The position numbers and the translations under genes are program-made. DNA of 64,000 nt from JBCCCJ01 sp039029315 (lineage in GTDB: Bacteria > Bacteroidota > Bacteroidia > J057): the NCBI GenBank assembly GCA_039029315.1, contig JBCCGK010000008.1, positions 113,827-177,826 of the forward strand. Reading direction: 5' to 3'. The notes under the pieces were generated by a model. It made no database searches. It worked only from the letters and a program-made list of their open reading frames with translations, and was not told where the DNA came from. Positions 26,071 through 35,110 of this stretch are shown piece by piece (within the stretch, counting starts at the first letter, position 1; every line of letters starts with the position of its first letter).

Positions 26071-27414
26071 ATGGAAACCAACATGAACCTCCTCAATAGA
26101 TTTCTCCTTCTCTGTCTTATCAGTTGGGCGACTACCCTCTTGTTGGGATGTCCACTTGCTACACAAGAAGCAAGCCGGGCAACTGTGGAGTCAAAGATTG
26201 AAAAAAAACTCATCTACGATGATTTCATTTACGAAACCAATATTCGCACAGTCCAGTTGTATCGGGGACAGCTGAAAGAAACATATCCAGTCATCTATAT
26301 GGGTGTCGTAGAACCCCTGGTCTTGGAATTTGATGAATTGATCCCATTGGAGCAGCGAGAATCTGACTTGTTTGTGGACATCATCAACTGCAATGCAGCC
26401 TGGGAACCAAGCAATGTATTGCCGATTGAGTTCTATGAAGGCTTTGTGCAGGATCGGGTAGACATCTACCAGCGATCCGAGTTCACCAAAGTTCCTTATG
26501 TTCATTATCGATATTCATTTCCACAGGAAAATGAGTCATTCAAGATGAGTGGCAATTATCTACTCAAGGTATATCGAGGTGCCAATCCCAAAGATGTTGT
26601 CCTCACCCGGCGCTTCGTTGTGGCAGACAGGCAGGTGAAGATAGATAGCAAATACTTGCTGAATGAGCGAGTCGAGCGCTTGAGATTAAGTGAATTTGCC
26701 TTTGATCTCTATACGCCAGGAGGCTTGAATATCATCAATCCTGCGCAGGACCTGATGGTGGTGATGTTACAAAACTTTCGGTGGGACAATGGCTATATCA
26801 TCCCGCAGCCAAGATTTTATGCAGATAACAGATTTGAATATTATACAGATTTGACGGATATATTTGATGGAGGAAATGAATTTCGTCGCCATGAGTGTTT
26901 TAGCACGCGTCTATATTCAGAATCCATTCGACATGTAGAGGAGAGAGAGAATATTTACGACATCTATCTGTTTGCGGATGAGCCCAGAAACAGGAATAGC
27001 TTTGCTGGGCGGCGAGATCGAAATGGAAGTTATGCCATTCGGGTGCAGGAGTGGAAGTATCCGGATATTCAGGCTGATTATGTTCGCAATCATTTTACCC
27101 TTCAAAGCCGGGAGCAAGTCGATGGAGAAGTCTATGTCTTCGGCAGATTCTCAGATTGGCAAACCAGACCAGAAAACCGGATGACCTATAATGCGGTCAA
27201 CAAACGATATGAAGGAGAGATTATCCTGAAACAGGGGCTGTATGATTATGAATACGTGATCAGGAGAGAGGACCAATATCTGGTCGATGAGAGAACTTTT
27301 GAAGGAAAACACCTGGAATCAGAAAATTTTTATACCATCCTTGTGTATTATCGATCCCCTACAGATCGGACAGATCGACTGATTGGGTTTCAGCCAATTA
27401 ATTATTATGAATAA
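26071..27414 (+). CDS. Type IX secretion system plug protein (DUF5103)
   Basis: A 447-residue lipoprotein with lipobox LLLGC after a hydrophobic leader; Met5 at 26083 is an equally good start. The domain order fits the DUF5103 family, seen as the plug protein of the T9SS translocon SprA: IYETNIRTVQLYRG at the N-terminus, VVEPLVLEFDEL, a middle part with FVVADRQVKIDSKY, and a C-terminal part with VYVFGRFSDWQ and LKQGLYDYEYVI. This is one of the two T9SS markers in the window; the cargo domain at 31521-33050 is the other. The translocon gene itself is not here. Confidence 0.88.
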   Translation: METNMNLLNRFLLLCLISWATTLLLGCPLATQEASRATVESKIEKKLIYDDFIYETNIRTVQLYRGQLKETYPVIYMGVVEPLVLEFDELIPLEQRESDLFVDIINCNAAWEPSNVLPIEFYEGFVQDRVDIYQRSEFTKVPYVHYRYSFPQENESFKMSGNYLLKVYRGANPKDVVLTRRFVVADRQVKIDSKYLLNERVERLRLSEFAFDLYTPGGLNIINPAQDLMVVMLQNFRWDNGYIIPQPRFYADNRFEYYTDLTDIFDGGNEFRRHECFSTRLYSESIRHVEERENIYDIYLFADEPRNRNSFAGRRDRNGSYAIRVQEWKYPDIQADYVRNHFTLQSREQVDGEVYVFGRFSDWQTRPENRMTYNAVNKRYEGEIILKQGLYDYEYVIRREDQYLVDERTFEGKHLESENFYTILVYYRSPTDRTDRLIGFQPINYYE

Positions 27415-27583
27415 CCGTGGAGAGGGAATCTTTGATCATACCCAATGCTCCATCGAGAATCTGATTTCCGGCTACATGATCCTGCCCTACAGAAGTGCTT
27501 GGGTCATCCATCAAAATATAGAGGGTAGCCGCCAACAGCAGAAGGGAGAGAAGAATAGTAGCGATATGTCGGAGTCGTTTCAC
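27398..27583 (-). CDS. Small single-pass membrane protein (weak)
   Basis: A 61-codon frame starts at GTG (27581-27583) with KRLRHIATILLSLLLLAATLYIL, a basic N-terminus and one clear membrane helix, then a hydrophilic tail. The last 17 bases overlap the end of the convergent T9SS plug gene. It has no recognisable family and no promoter match. The membrane-like composition is the only argument that it is real. Confidence 0.4.
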   Translation of the reverse strand: MKRLRHIATILLSLLLLAATLYILMDDPSTSVGQDHVAGNQILDGALGMIKDSLSTVIHNN

Positions 27584-27706
27584 TGGGATTCTGAATAGTG
27601 GCGTTCAATTCCACTACCAAAGTAGGAATCTCTAGTGCTTGATGACAATAAGAGTGAGTAAACGAGTATGAACAGCCGATGAACGCGGCAATTCGCCTAC
27701 TGAACG

Positions 27707-28882
27707 TTATTCTCCCAAAATTCGCGTCAGGCGTTTAGCTGTGAGTCCGATCGGCATAAATCCCATGAACATATTGCGAAAAACAGTACTGCCTACATTG
27801 CTGTTGCCAATGAATTTGGTGTGAGTTCTGGCAGCTTTCTGAAATCGCTTGCTGGCCTTTAATCGTTGTTTTTCATAGCGTTGGAAGCCTCGCTCTATGC
27901 GTTTGTACTGATCCGCAATCTGCGCTCCGAGAACCCCCGCACTGGTGAGGGACAGGCTGTCATTGAAGCCCAGAAAAGCATCAGTCGTATGAGCTGCGTC
28001 TCCTACCAAAACGACCCTTCCCTGGGACCAGCCCTTGCGGATAGGAGAATCCTGATGTGGCTCAGGGAGAAAAGAAGCTGGCCAGGTTTGCCCGATCGCT
28101 GCAGGAATCGGAGCAGGAAACTTAGAAAATGCCTCTTGTAACCACGTCTTGATGTCTTGCGCATCGGACGGAAGAGTGGTAGGTGTAGGCAATGTCAGAA
28201 GGAGTCCTGCCTGTCTGTCATTGATAGGAACCAGGCTTGCACTTCTGCCACCATCCATCACTTCTACACAAGGATGTGTTAACCAACTATGATTCGGATC
28301 TGCCAATACATTGCGATCCAGAATAGCCCGATAGGTAATCAGGTTGGTGGATCTGACTTGTCCGCCTCCTTTCAACTGAAGACAGACTCTTGAGTTGCGT
28401 CCGTCGGCACCAATCAGCATGACACCCTTTGCATTGGTGTTGCCACTGAAATGTGCTTCTACCTGTTTGTCATTCTGGGTGAAGGAGATAAATTCCTGCC
28501 CTGTGATCATCCAATCCTCTGGCAAGCGTTCGCGAATGGTTGTGAGTAGTGCTTCTTTTGAGAGGATATGGATGTCATTTCCTTTTTTCTGTCGCAGGGC
28601 ATCAAATTGTATTTTTCGCAGGGATTTGTTGCCTTTCCACAACCATTCCAAGGCATCTATTTTGGGGCTAAGACCAGCAATTTCCGTCCCCATATTGATG
28701 GCTTCTAATGCTTCCTGGGCAGCAGAAGTGAGAAAAACGGGCGTTTTTTCTTCCCCCAGATCTGTTTTCTGCTCAAAGATACGGACTTGCTTGAAATCGT
28801 GATGAAAGAGAGTTACGGCAGTTATCAATCCACTCAGACCACCACCGATGATGAGAATGGGATCTCCTTTTGAGATTCGCAT
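27707..28882 (-). CDS. FAD-dependent monooxygenase
   Basis: A 391-residue flavoprotein of the aromatic hydroxylase/squalene epoxidase type. The FAD dinucleotide-binding motif ILIIGGGLSGLITAV is at residues 8-22. The DG motif is GADGRNSRV, and the second FAD motif RVVLVGDAAHTTDAFLGFND sits near residue 300. No signal peptide is seen. The substrate cannot be deduced; neighbours are unrelated (a prohibitin-like protein upstream). The 5' leader, read in the gene direction, is rich in C-runs such as CCCTTATTCCC and almost free of G. Confidence 0.88.
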   Translation of the reverse strand: MRISKGDPILIIGGGLSGLITAVTLFHHDFKQVRIFEQKTDLGEEKTPVFLTSAAQEALEAINMGTEIAGLSPKIDALEWLWKGNKSLRKIQFDALRQKKGNDIHILSKEALLTTIRERLPEDWMITGQEFISFTQNDKQVEAHFSGNTNAKGVMLIGADGRNSRVCLQLKGGGQVRSTNLITYRAILDRNVLADPNHSWLTHPCVEVMDGGRSASLVPINDRQAGLLLTLPTPTTLPSDAQDIKTWLQEAFSKFPAPIPAAIGQTWPASFLPEPHQDSPIRKGWSQGRVVLVGDAAHTTDAFLGFNDSLSLTSAGVLGAQIADQYKRIERGFQRYEKQRLKASKRFQKAARTHTKFIGNSNVGSTVFRNMFMGFMPIGLTAKRLTRILGE

Positions 28883-29033
28883 GAGATTTGCTTGGCTTTA
28901 GGTTTGTGTTCGTAGGGAATAGGGCGTGTGGGGAAGGGAATAAGGGATATAGGTATGAGGGATAGGGCTTTGTGTTTATCTGCTTAAGCAACTCTTCAAC
29001 ACCCTGCCATATACCTCATACCTGATTTCTCTT

Positions 29034-29885
29034 CTAGCTTCCTCCCAAGATGAGTGGGAGTCCACTGTCTCCGCCTCCAACAATGACAACTTTGGTGTTC
29101 TCAGAATTGGACAATTCTTTGGTGGCTTCAATGCCCTGCCACTTCAGAAGTTTTTCGGAGAGACTTTGAGACACAATGTTCTGGTATTCCTTGATTCCCT
29201 CAGCCTCGATTTGTTTCCGTTCAGCCTCTTTCTTTTCTTTTTGAATCAGGAAGTCATACTTGCGTGATTCCTGCTCTGCTTGCAACTTGCTTTCAATCGC
29301 ATCACGAATGGTTGCAGGCAACACCACATTGCGGATACGGATCGCATCAAGAATGATGTATTTGTCAGCCAGTCCGGTTTTGGTTTTTTCGGTAACTTCT
29401 TCTTGTACCTGATCTCGTTTCCCTGCATACAACTCTTCTGGATCATACTTGCCAATGACATCCCGGAAGACAGATCGAATTTCAGGAATGATGATGGTTC
29501 GGGCATATCCTTCACCAATATCATCATGGAGGAGAGGGAGCTTATCTGACATAGGTTGATAAAACAGCGTTAAATCAACAGAAATTGTCAACCCATTATT
29601 GGCAAGAACTTCCATCTTTTCCATGGTGATCTCTTGTATCCGAACATTGTAAGGGACCATTGTATTCCAGGGAGCAATTACATGGAAACCCTGTGGATAG
29701 GTTTTATTCATGTCTACCCCACCGCCAAACTTTCGGAACAGAACTCCCTTTTCTCCAGCCTCAATTGTAATAAAGGAACCGGAAGTGATCAAAAGCAGAA
29801 ACAAAAAACCGACAAAGGCGAGAGCGGCCGTTGAGACGACTCTTGACTTATTCATATTGGATTTATTAGGCTTTCTAAAAGACAT
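29034..29885 (-). CDS. Prohibitin-like SPFH/band 7 protein
   Basis: The 283-residue protein has one N-terminal membrane helix (residues 18-38, VVSTAALAFVGFLFLLLITSG), then an SPFH domain with IEAGEKGVLFRKFGG, YPQGFHVIAPW and VDLTLFYQPM. A helical stretch follows with ATIRDAIESKLQAEQESRKYDFLIQKEKKEAER (first 20 of a longer coiled coil), and a Gly-rich tail ends the protein. This is the prohibitin architecture. Such proteins form membrane-anchored rings and often modulate FtsH. The next gene downstream is the FAD monooxygenase, 151 bases away. Confidence 0.9.
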   Translation of the reverse strand: MSFRKPNKSNMNKSRVVSTAALAFVGFLFLLLITSGSFITIEAGEKGVLFRKFGGGVDMNKTYPQGFHVIAPWNTMVPYNVRIQEITMEKMEVLANNGLTISVDLTLFYQPMSDKLPLLHDDIGEGYARTIIIPEIRSVFRDVIGKYDPEELYAGKRDQVQEEVTEKTKTGLADKYIILDAIRIRNVVLPATIRDAIESKLQAEQESRKYDFLIQKEKKEAERKQIEAEGIKEYQNIVSQSLSEKLLKWQGIEATKELSNSENTKVVIVGGGDSGLPLILGGS

Positions 29886-29936
29886 ATCGTTACAGATTTG
29901 AATGTGTACTAGTGGAAATTAACCTATGTTTTTCGT

Positions 29937-29944
29937 CAAAGATA
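29937..29944 (-). promoter_or_regulatory. Candidate -7 element for the prohibitin-like gene
   Basis: TATCTTTG on the minus strand ends 51 bases before the ATG at 29885 and matches TAnnTTTG. A -33 TTTG is not seen at the right distance, so the match is partial. Confidence 0.45.
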
Positions 29945-30177
29945 CGAAAAAATAGGACTGGGTATCGTGTGAAGTACTGGGAAGTATGTGGGAAATATGA
30001 TGGAATAGGGATGAAAGGATGATGGGAAGAACGCATAGGTTCATATTGGAATAGAGAATCATACGAATAAAATAGAAAGAGGATCATGTATCATCCATGA
30101 CCCAAAAGGTAGTGGAGTATCCCTGAAGACGAAGAGGTCTGGTGAATATTGTATGCCTGCCAACATACGACTTTCTG

Positions 30178-31398
30178 TCAAGCCTGAGTGGCCATTTGAC
30201 TCACTTCATCCCCAATGGCAAGACAGGAAGTTGCTGCTGGTGAAGGGGCATTGAGAATGTGAATGGAGTTCCCCTTGAACTCGATCTTGAAGTCTTCAAT
30301 CATATTGCCATCAGGACCAAGGGCCATCGCTCGAACCCCGGCACGACCCGCTTTGATCTCTTCCATTGTCAGAGAGGGGATGAGGCGTTGGACCTGCTCC
30401 AAAAATAAGCGCTTGGAGAAGGCGCGCCTGTATTCATTCAGCCCAAACTTCCAATGTCTGCTAAATAATTTCCAGGTGCCTTTGTATGTCAGGGCATCTA
30501 TCGAATCCGCCAGATCAAAGGCTGTTTTGTTATATCCCTCTCGCTTGAAACTGAAAACAGCATTGGGGCCGCATTCAATTCCGCCACGAATCATTCGGGT
30601 AAAATGAACCCCCAGAAAAGGAAAGGCCGGATTCGGGACAGGATAAATCAGGTGCTTGACTTTGTGAGCAGCTGAATCAGTGAGTTCATAGTAGTCCCCT
30701 CTAAATCCTACAATTTTGGCTTCTGTAGATGCCTTGTCCATTTTTGCCAAACGATCTGACTGAAGACCTCCGCAGAAGATGAGCCTTTTTCCCTGAAAAC
30801 TGGCTTGTTGGGTCTTGACTTCAGAATAAGCCTCTCCATGCACTACTTGAAGGACTTTGTGACTGGTCAATACCTGGCTGGCAGGATTGAGTGCCGGGAT
30901 CAGTTCCGCTAATTTGAATACCACTGCCGGAAAGTCGATGATGCCTGTACATGGCACCCATATCCCGGCAATGCCTGCACAGAACGGCTCAATCTCGCGG
31001 ATCTGATCTCCGTTGATCTTCTCGATCCCTTCTGTATTGTTGGCCACACCATTGTTGAAGATCCGCTCCATATGCGGCAATTCGCTTTCGTGGGTGGCAA
31101 CGACAACTTTCCCGCAGACATCATGCGGGATCTTGTGTGCTTTGGAGAAGGCCACCAACTGATGGCGCCCATCCACACAATTTCGCGCCTTGTAGGAGCC
31201 AGGTTTATAATACAAGCCGGAATGAATCACTCCTGAATTATGACCAGTCTGGTGTGATGCCAGGGTAGATTCCTTTTCCAGTACCAATATTCTGAGGTTG
31301 CGATGACGAACTTGAAGTTTGTAAGCGGAGGCAAGCCCAACAATGCCACCACCGATGATGATATAGTCGTAGAGGGAGTTGTCTTGAGGGATAGTCAT
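30178..31398 (-). CDS. lhgO: L-2-hydroxyglutarate oxidase
   Basis: A FAD enzyme that oxidises L-2-hydroxyglutarate to 2-oxoglutarate, at the membrane or with a quinone. The N-terminal FAD motif YIIIGGGIVGLASAY is followed by the family signature SHQTGHNSGVIHSGLYY. Other LhgO features are GIWVPCTGIIDF, FRGDYYELT and the C-terminal GRAGVRAMALGPDG. The 406 residues are full length and no signal peptide is present. The gene is divergent from the T9SS cargo gene at 31521, with 122 bases between them. Confidence 0.94.
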   Translation of the reverse strand: MTIPQDNSLYDYIIIGGGIVGLASAYKLQVRHRNLRILVLEKESTLASHQTGHNSGVIHSGLYYKPGSYKARNCVDGRHQLVAFSKAHKIPHDVCGKVVVATHESELPHMERIFNNGVANNTEGIEKINGDQIREIEPFCAGIAGIWVPCTGIIDFPAVVFKLAELIPALNPASQVLTSHKVLQVVHGEAYSEVKTQQASFQGKRLIFCGGLQSDRLAKMDKASTEAKIVGFRGDYYELTDSAAHKVKHLIYPVPNPAFPFLGVHFTRMIRGGIECGPNAVFSFKREGYNKTAFDLADSIDALTYKGTWKLFSRHWKFGLNEYRRAFSKRLFLEQVQRLIPSLTMEEIKAGRAGVRAMALGPDGNMIEDFKIEFKGNSIHILNAPSPAATSCLAIGDEVSQMATQA

Positions 31399-31520
31399 AA
31401 GTCACGATTAGAACAGCCAGAAGACAAATGTCGCTACGGAAGGGACAAATTCAAAGTTTTGAGAATGCTGGGCTTTTTATAAATTAGACAGAAACCAAAC
31501 CTTTTCACACCAGACCTCCA

Positions 31521-33050
31521 ATGAAAACCTTTCTTCTTTCTATCCTGATGCTGATGTATGCCAGCCTGATGAGTCAGCATGTTCCCCGATTCTTTTCGAC
31601 AGATAGCCTCCCTCCCGCCTATGCTGGAATATGGGAACCTTCTGTGGATCCATTTCATTCCCATACCGGAGTCGAATATATCAAGCAGGCCGAAACGAGA
31701 AGTAATACCTGGAACTGGGGAATGAACTTCCGTCCGTTTGACTCAACGCATTACGAATATGACCAGGAGAATGAACTGGTGTTGGAAACAACATATAGAT
31801 GGGAAGGAACTTCTATCGGATATCTTCCTTATCAACAGTGGTCATATGCCTCCGAAGCTGATTCTTCATTTAGCATCTACTCCACATGGGATGCGGATGA
31901 ACAAGGCTGGTTGAAAGCTGGCAGACAAACAAGCATTAGAGATAGTCTGGGAAACATTCTGTCGATATTAGGAGAAGGCTGGGATAGCAACTCCCATCAG
32001 TGGAACAGGGTCGGATTGACATTGTTTTTTCGAGATGCGCATCATCGGGATACCCTGGAATTGGTGCAGAGATGGCAAGCTTCAACTATGGAATGGCGCA
32101 CGAATGAAATGATCCGAACAGTATGGAGTCCTTTCGATCCACAGTATACTGTCGGCTATCTCCACAAAGCCTTACTCTATGGAGGGGGGGATACCATTTG
32201 CTACGAAAAAAACAGCTTCGATGCGGTTGGACATATGCTCACACATGAGAAGTTCACTTTCGATGCACCGCCTAGTGGGTCTCGACGGAGCTGGACCTAT
32301 AATCAACAAGGGCTACCAGTAGAAATTCTCTATTCCTATTTTGATCCCTGGCTAGATATCTGGGTGGAGGATCTTCGAAGCTTGTATCAATACAAAGGGC
32401 CTGGATATTTTGATCTGGATACCATCACGACCTTCAAATGGCAAGAAGATGGATCGTTCCAGGGATGGGCAACGAAAGACCGAAAAGCGTATCTCAAACC
32501 ATCTTCTGGAACGACAGAGGTTTGGCTTGAAACTGGCATTGGACATACCAACTGGGCCCTGAGCTCCCGGACAACTTCTCATACAGATATGCAATCAGGA
32601 GCACTATCGATGAGCCTGGGAGAAAGCTGGGATGGCTCTTCCTGGCTCAGGAGTTCGAAAGCAGAATATGAATATACACCCAATCTTGATCAGACTTTGT
32701 ATCGGTATTCCACCTGGGATGGTACAGCATGGTCTCCCCAGGGACTTCGAAGGACTTACTACTTTACTGTTCCTGTCGGATTGGATGAGCACATACTCCC
32801 TGAACTGAAAATCTATCCCAATCCTGCGCGGAATGATTTGTCTATCTCACTTGGAGAAGCTGAACAATCTCTACAGAAGATCGAAATTCTCACCCTTCAA
32901 GGGAAAAGAATCCAATCTTTGGAAGCGCATCAACTCAATCGATCTGGAGGTGTGATTCATCTCTCAGTCAGTTCTGTGCCATCCGGGATCTATATTTTTT
33001 GTTTGCAGCTCGATGGACAGAGCATCAGCCGAAGATGGGTCAAGCAATGA
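31521..33050 (+). CDS. Secreted protein with T9SS C-terminal sorting domain
   Basis: The protein (509 aa) has a signal peptide (MKTFLLSILMLMYASLMSQ). A central region of repeated Trp/Tyr-rich strands follows, with units such as EYDQENELVLETTYRWEG, WSYASEADSSFSIYSTWD and YEYTPNLDQTLYRYSTWDG that recur roughly every 50-60 residues. The last 80 residues form a type A sorting domain: LKIYPNPARNDLSISL, IEILTLQGKRI and SVPSGIYIFCLQL. The protein should cross the outer membrane through the T9SS and be released or anchored. The repeats may bind a ligand or surface. No enzyme motif is seen. Confidence 0.87.
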   Translation: MKTFLLSILMLMYASLMSQHVPRFFSTDSLPPAYAGIWEPSVDPFHSHTGVEYIKQAETRSNTWNWGMNFRPFDSTHYEYDQENELVLETTYRWEGTSIGYLPYQQWSYASEADSSFSIYSTWDADEQGWLKAGRQTSIRDSLGNILSILGEGWDSNSHQWNRVGLTLFFRDAHHRDTLELVQRWQASTMEWRTNEMIRTVWSPFDPQYTVGYLHKALLYGGGDTICYEKNSFDAVGHMLTHEKFTFDAPPSGSRRSWTYNQQGLPVEILYSYFDPWLDIWVEDLRSLYQYKGPGYFDLDTITTFKWQEDGSFQGWATKDRKAYLKPSSGTTEVWLETGIGHTNWALSSRTTSHTDMQSGALSMSLGESWDGSSWLRSSKAEYEYTPNLDQTLYRYSTWDGTAWSPQGLRRTYYFTVPVGLDEHILPELKIYPNPARNDLSISLGEAEQSLQKIEILTLQGKRIQSLEAHQLNRSGGVIHLSVSSVPSGIYIFCLQLDGQSISRRWVKQ

Positions 33051-33080
33051 CGATTGTCAGCCTCCTCTTCAATTCAACAA

Positions 33081-33698
33081 TCAAGACCTTTTCTCCCCAA
33101 AAAGAAAGCCCATGCGAACCCCAAAGCCATAAAGCATCATGATCGGATGCATACCTGAACCCGGAATTGGGAACAGGATACTGAATTCAGGTTGATTTCC
33201 GGGAAGAGTGGTCCAGGAGACTATGGATAAAAGCTGATATCGCACATCAAAATATTTTCGTTTCCCTAAGAGGAGACGATACCCGAATCCTGGACTGAGT
33301 AAAAGAGTATTTTGCCAATGTTCCGGTACGTAGGTTCTGAACTGTCCAGTTGTAGTGGTTCGATACGAATATGCACTTTCCTTATACGATCTAAGCAGCG
33401 TAGAAAAACTCAAAAATAAATGACTGCGGTGGTTTTTATGAAAGGCTGATATTTCAGAGGTCAAGGACACGGGAGGGAGTTCGTCAAATAGTGTTCTTCC
33501 AAGTCCAATATGAAATTCCATATGACTGGAGTCCCGAAAGAGAAAGGATCTACCATATTGAAGACCTATGATGGTTGAGCCTTCAGCCCTGATGTTGATT
33601 TGATTAGGATACGCTTGTGCTGACAGCTTGGTGGAAGAAAAGGAGAAAGCTAGCAGACTGGAGAATGCACAGAGTAGCAACTTGTTATGTGGTTTCAT
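33081..33698 (-). CDS. Small secreted protein, probable outer-membrane beta-barrel
   Basis: A 205-residue protein with a clean signal peptide (MKPHNKLLLCAFSSLLAFSFSS, cut after KLSAQA). The rest alternates hydrophobic and polar residues in strands such as IIGLQYGRSFLF, HMEFHIGLGRTLF, LLLSPGFGYRLLLG and MMLYGFGVRMGFLFG, the usual pattern of small outer-membrane barrels in Bacteroidota. No specific family. It converges on the sorting-domain gene at 33050 with only 30 bases between the stops. Confidence 0.7.
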   Translation of the reverse strand: MKPHNKLLLCAFSSLLAFSFSSTKLSAQAYPNQINIRAEGSTIIGLQYGRSFLFRDSSHMEFHIGLGRTLFDELPPVSLTSEISAFHKNHRSHLFLSFSTLLRSYKESAYSYRTTTTGQFRTYVPEHWQNTLLLSPGFGYRLLLGKRKYFDVRYQLLSIVSWTTLPGNQPEFSILFPIPGSGMHPIMMLYGFGVRMGFLFGEKRS

Positions 33699-33782
33699 GT
33701 TCGCAATGGTGTGAAAATTTTACATGAGGACTTGCTCAATGGACATAATGCTGCTTCTGTGAGATAGAAAATCGTCTGGAGA

Positions 33783-33812
33783 TTGCTTTTTCCCAAAAAA
33801 CGGCTACCTTTG
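33783..33812 (+). promoter_or_regulatory. Promoter of the rpsF-rpsR-rplI operon
   Basis: TTGC at 33783-33786, 18 bases, then TACCTTTG at 33805-33812 fits the Bacteroidota promoter pattern with one mismatch at -33. It ends 18 bases before the rpsF ATG at 33831, giving a short leader as expected for a ribosomal protein operon. Confidence 0.6.
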
Positions 33813-33830
33813 TGGTCCATTTGTAAAATT

Positions 33831-34211
33831 ATGATGGATATCAAACCAAAGTCGTTCAAGAACGACTATGAAACAACGTTCATTCTCTCACCCGAACTGC
33901 CTGAGAGTGAACATCGCGCGGCAGTGGAGAAATTCGTTTCTCTAATTAAAGACAATGATGGGGAAGTGTCGAACATCGAACACTGGGGCATGCGTAGACT
34001 TGCCTATCCCATAGTGAAAAAGACGAACGGTTATTATGCGTTCCTGGAATTCCGGGCCTTTGGTGATTTGATTGCCAAATTGGAGCAGGCGTACCGTTAC
34101 GACGATCAGGTAATCCGATATTTGACAGTAAGACTGGACAGGCATTCCTTTGCTTTTAACAACAAGCGAAGAGAACAAGGCTTTGGTCTTAGAAAGAAAG
34201 CAACCAGATAA
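33831..34211 (+). CDS. rpsF: 30S ribosomal protein S6
   Basis: S6 (126 aa) binds 16S rRNA with S18. Family features are YETTFILSPEL, NIEHWGMRRLAYPIVKKTNGYY (first 20 of the motif), FRAFGDLIAKLEQAYR and the ending DDQVIRYLTVRLD. The ATG at 33831 (MMDIKP) is chosen; the next Met at 33834 is equally possible. A TTG at 33783 lies inside the promoter and is rejected. It is the first gene of the conserved operon rpsF-rpsR-rplI. Confidence 0.97.
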   Translation: MMDIKPKSFKNDYETTFILSPELPESEHRAAVEKFVSLIKDNDGEVSNIEHWGMRRLAYPIVKKTNGYYAFLEFRAFGDLIAKLEQAYRYDDQVIRYLTVRLDRHSFAFNNKRREQGFGLRKKATR

Positions 34212-34230
34212 TTGTTAACACCTAAAGATC

Positions 34231-34503
34231 ATGGCAAAAGCACCAGTAATTGGACCCACAGCTGTCAATCGCATCAGAACGCAGACACGACAGAAGAAGT
34301 ATTGTCGCTTCAAGAGAGCCGGAATCAGGTATATTGATTACAAAGATCCTGATTTCTTGCTGAAATTTGTCAACCCACAGGGAAAAATTCTCCCTAGAAG
34401 ATTGACAGGTACCAGCCTGAAATTCCAGCGTCGTTTGGCTGTCGCGATCAAGAGAGCCCGACATTTGGCTTTGCTACCATTTGTCACTGATGAACTCAAA
34501 TAG
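34231..34503 (+). CDS. rpsR: 30S ribosomal protein S18
   Basis: S18 (90 aa) pairs with S6 in the small subunit. The family core is present: KKYCRFKRAGIRYIDYKDPDF (first 20), LKFVNPQGKILPRRLTGTS, and the terminal QRRLAVAIKRARHLALLPF. It carries one Cys in the N-terminal part rather than the zinc set. It lies 19 bases after rpsF and 26 before rplI. Confidence 0.97.
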   Translation: MAKAPVIGPTAVNRIRTQTRQKKYCRFKRAGIRYIDYKDPDFLLKFVNPQGKILPRRLTGTSLKFQRRLAVAIKRARHLALLPFVTDELK

Positions 34504-34529
34504 GGATCACTGATTCAAAAATCAAGATT

Positions 34530-34976
34530 ATGGAAATCATACTGAAACAACCTGTGCGCAATCTCGGTGATGCGGGAGATGTCGTGAGAGTGAAGGCGGG
34601 ATACGCCCGAAACTATCTGATTCCGAAGGGACTGGCAGTGATGGCTACCGAATCCGCAAAAAGAGACCTGGATGTTAGAGTCCAGCAAGCGGCGCACAAG
34701 CAAGAATATATCAAGCAGCAAGCAGTGGAAGAGGCTGAGAAACTTCAAGGCCTGGAGATCACCATTGAAACCCTGGCAGGGGCAGATGGAAAACTCTTTG
34801 GCTCAGTCACAGCTATTCAGGTTGCCAGCCGCTTGAAAGAAAAAGGATACGAAGTAGATCGAAAGTCTATCACCCTGGATGATATTCGTCATACAGGTGA
34901 TTATACTGCAACGATCCACTTTCATAAAGAAGTCAAAGCAGAAATCGACATCCATGTTGTCCGTAAGGAGAACTAG
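34530..34976 (+). CDS. rplI: 50S ribosomal protein L9
   Basis: L9 (148 aa) binds 23S rRNA domain V. The N-terminal domain carries the signature GDAGDVVRVKAGYARNYLIP and is joined by a long helix (AAHKQEYIKQQAVEEAEKLQ) to the C-terminal domain with GADGKLFGSVTAIQVA. The length is normal. It ends the ribosomal operon; an intrinsic terminator stands 38 bases after the stop. Confidence 0.97.
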   Translation: MEIILKQPVRNLGDAGDVVRVKAGYARNYLIPKGLAVMATESAKRDLDVRVQQAAHKQEYIKQQAVEEAEKLQGLEITIETLAGADGKLFGSVTAIQVASRLKEKGYEVDRKSITLDDIRHTGDYTATIHFHKEVKAEIDIHVVRKEN

Positions 34977-35013
34977 GAAGAGATTCAGCAAAAACTATTT
35001 TTTTTTTTGTTTT

Positions 35014-35042
35014 CCCCGGTCGGTTTTGACCGGGGTTTTTTT
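35014..35042 (+). terminator. Intrinsic terminator after rplI
   Basis: A perfect stem CCCCGGTC / GACCGGGG (35014-35021 and 35028-35035) with loop GGTTTT is followed by seven T. A run of T also stands before the stem, and an A-run on the other strand could serve the convergent patatin gene. Confidence 0.9.
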
Positions 35043-35110
35043 ATGCAATCAAGGGAGTAGAAGGTCTCGTTTGGTTGATCTGAACGCGATTATTTTTTGT
35101 TAAAAACCTT

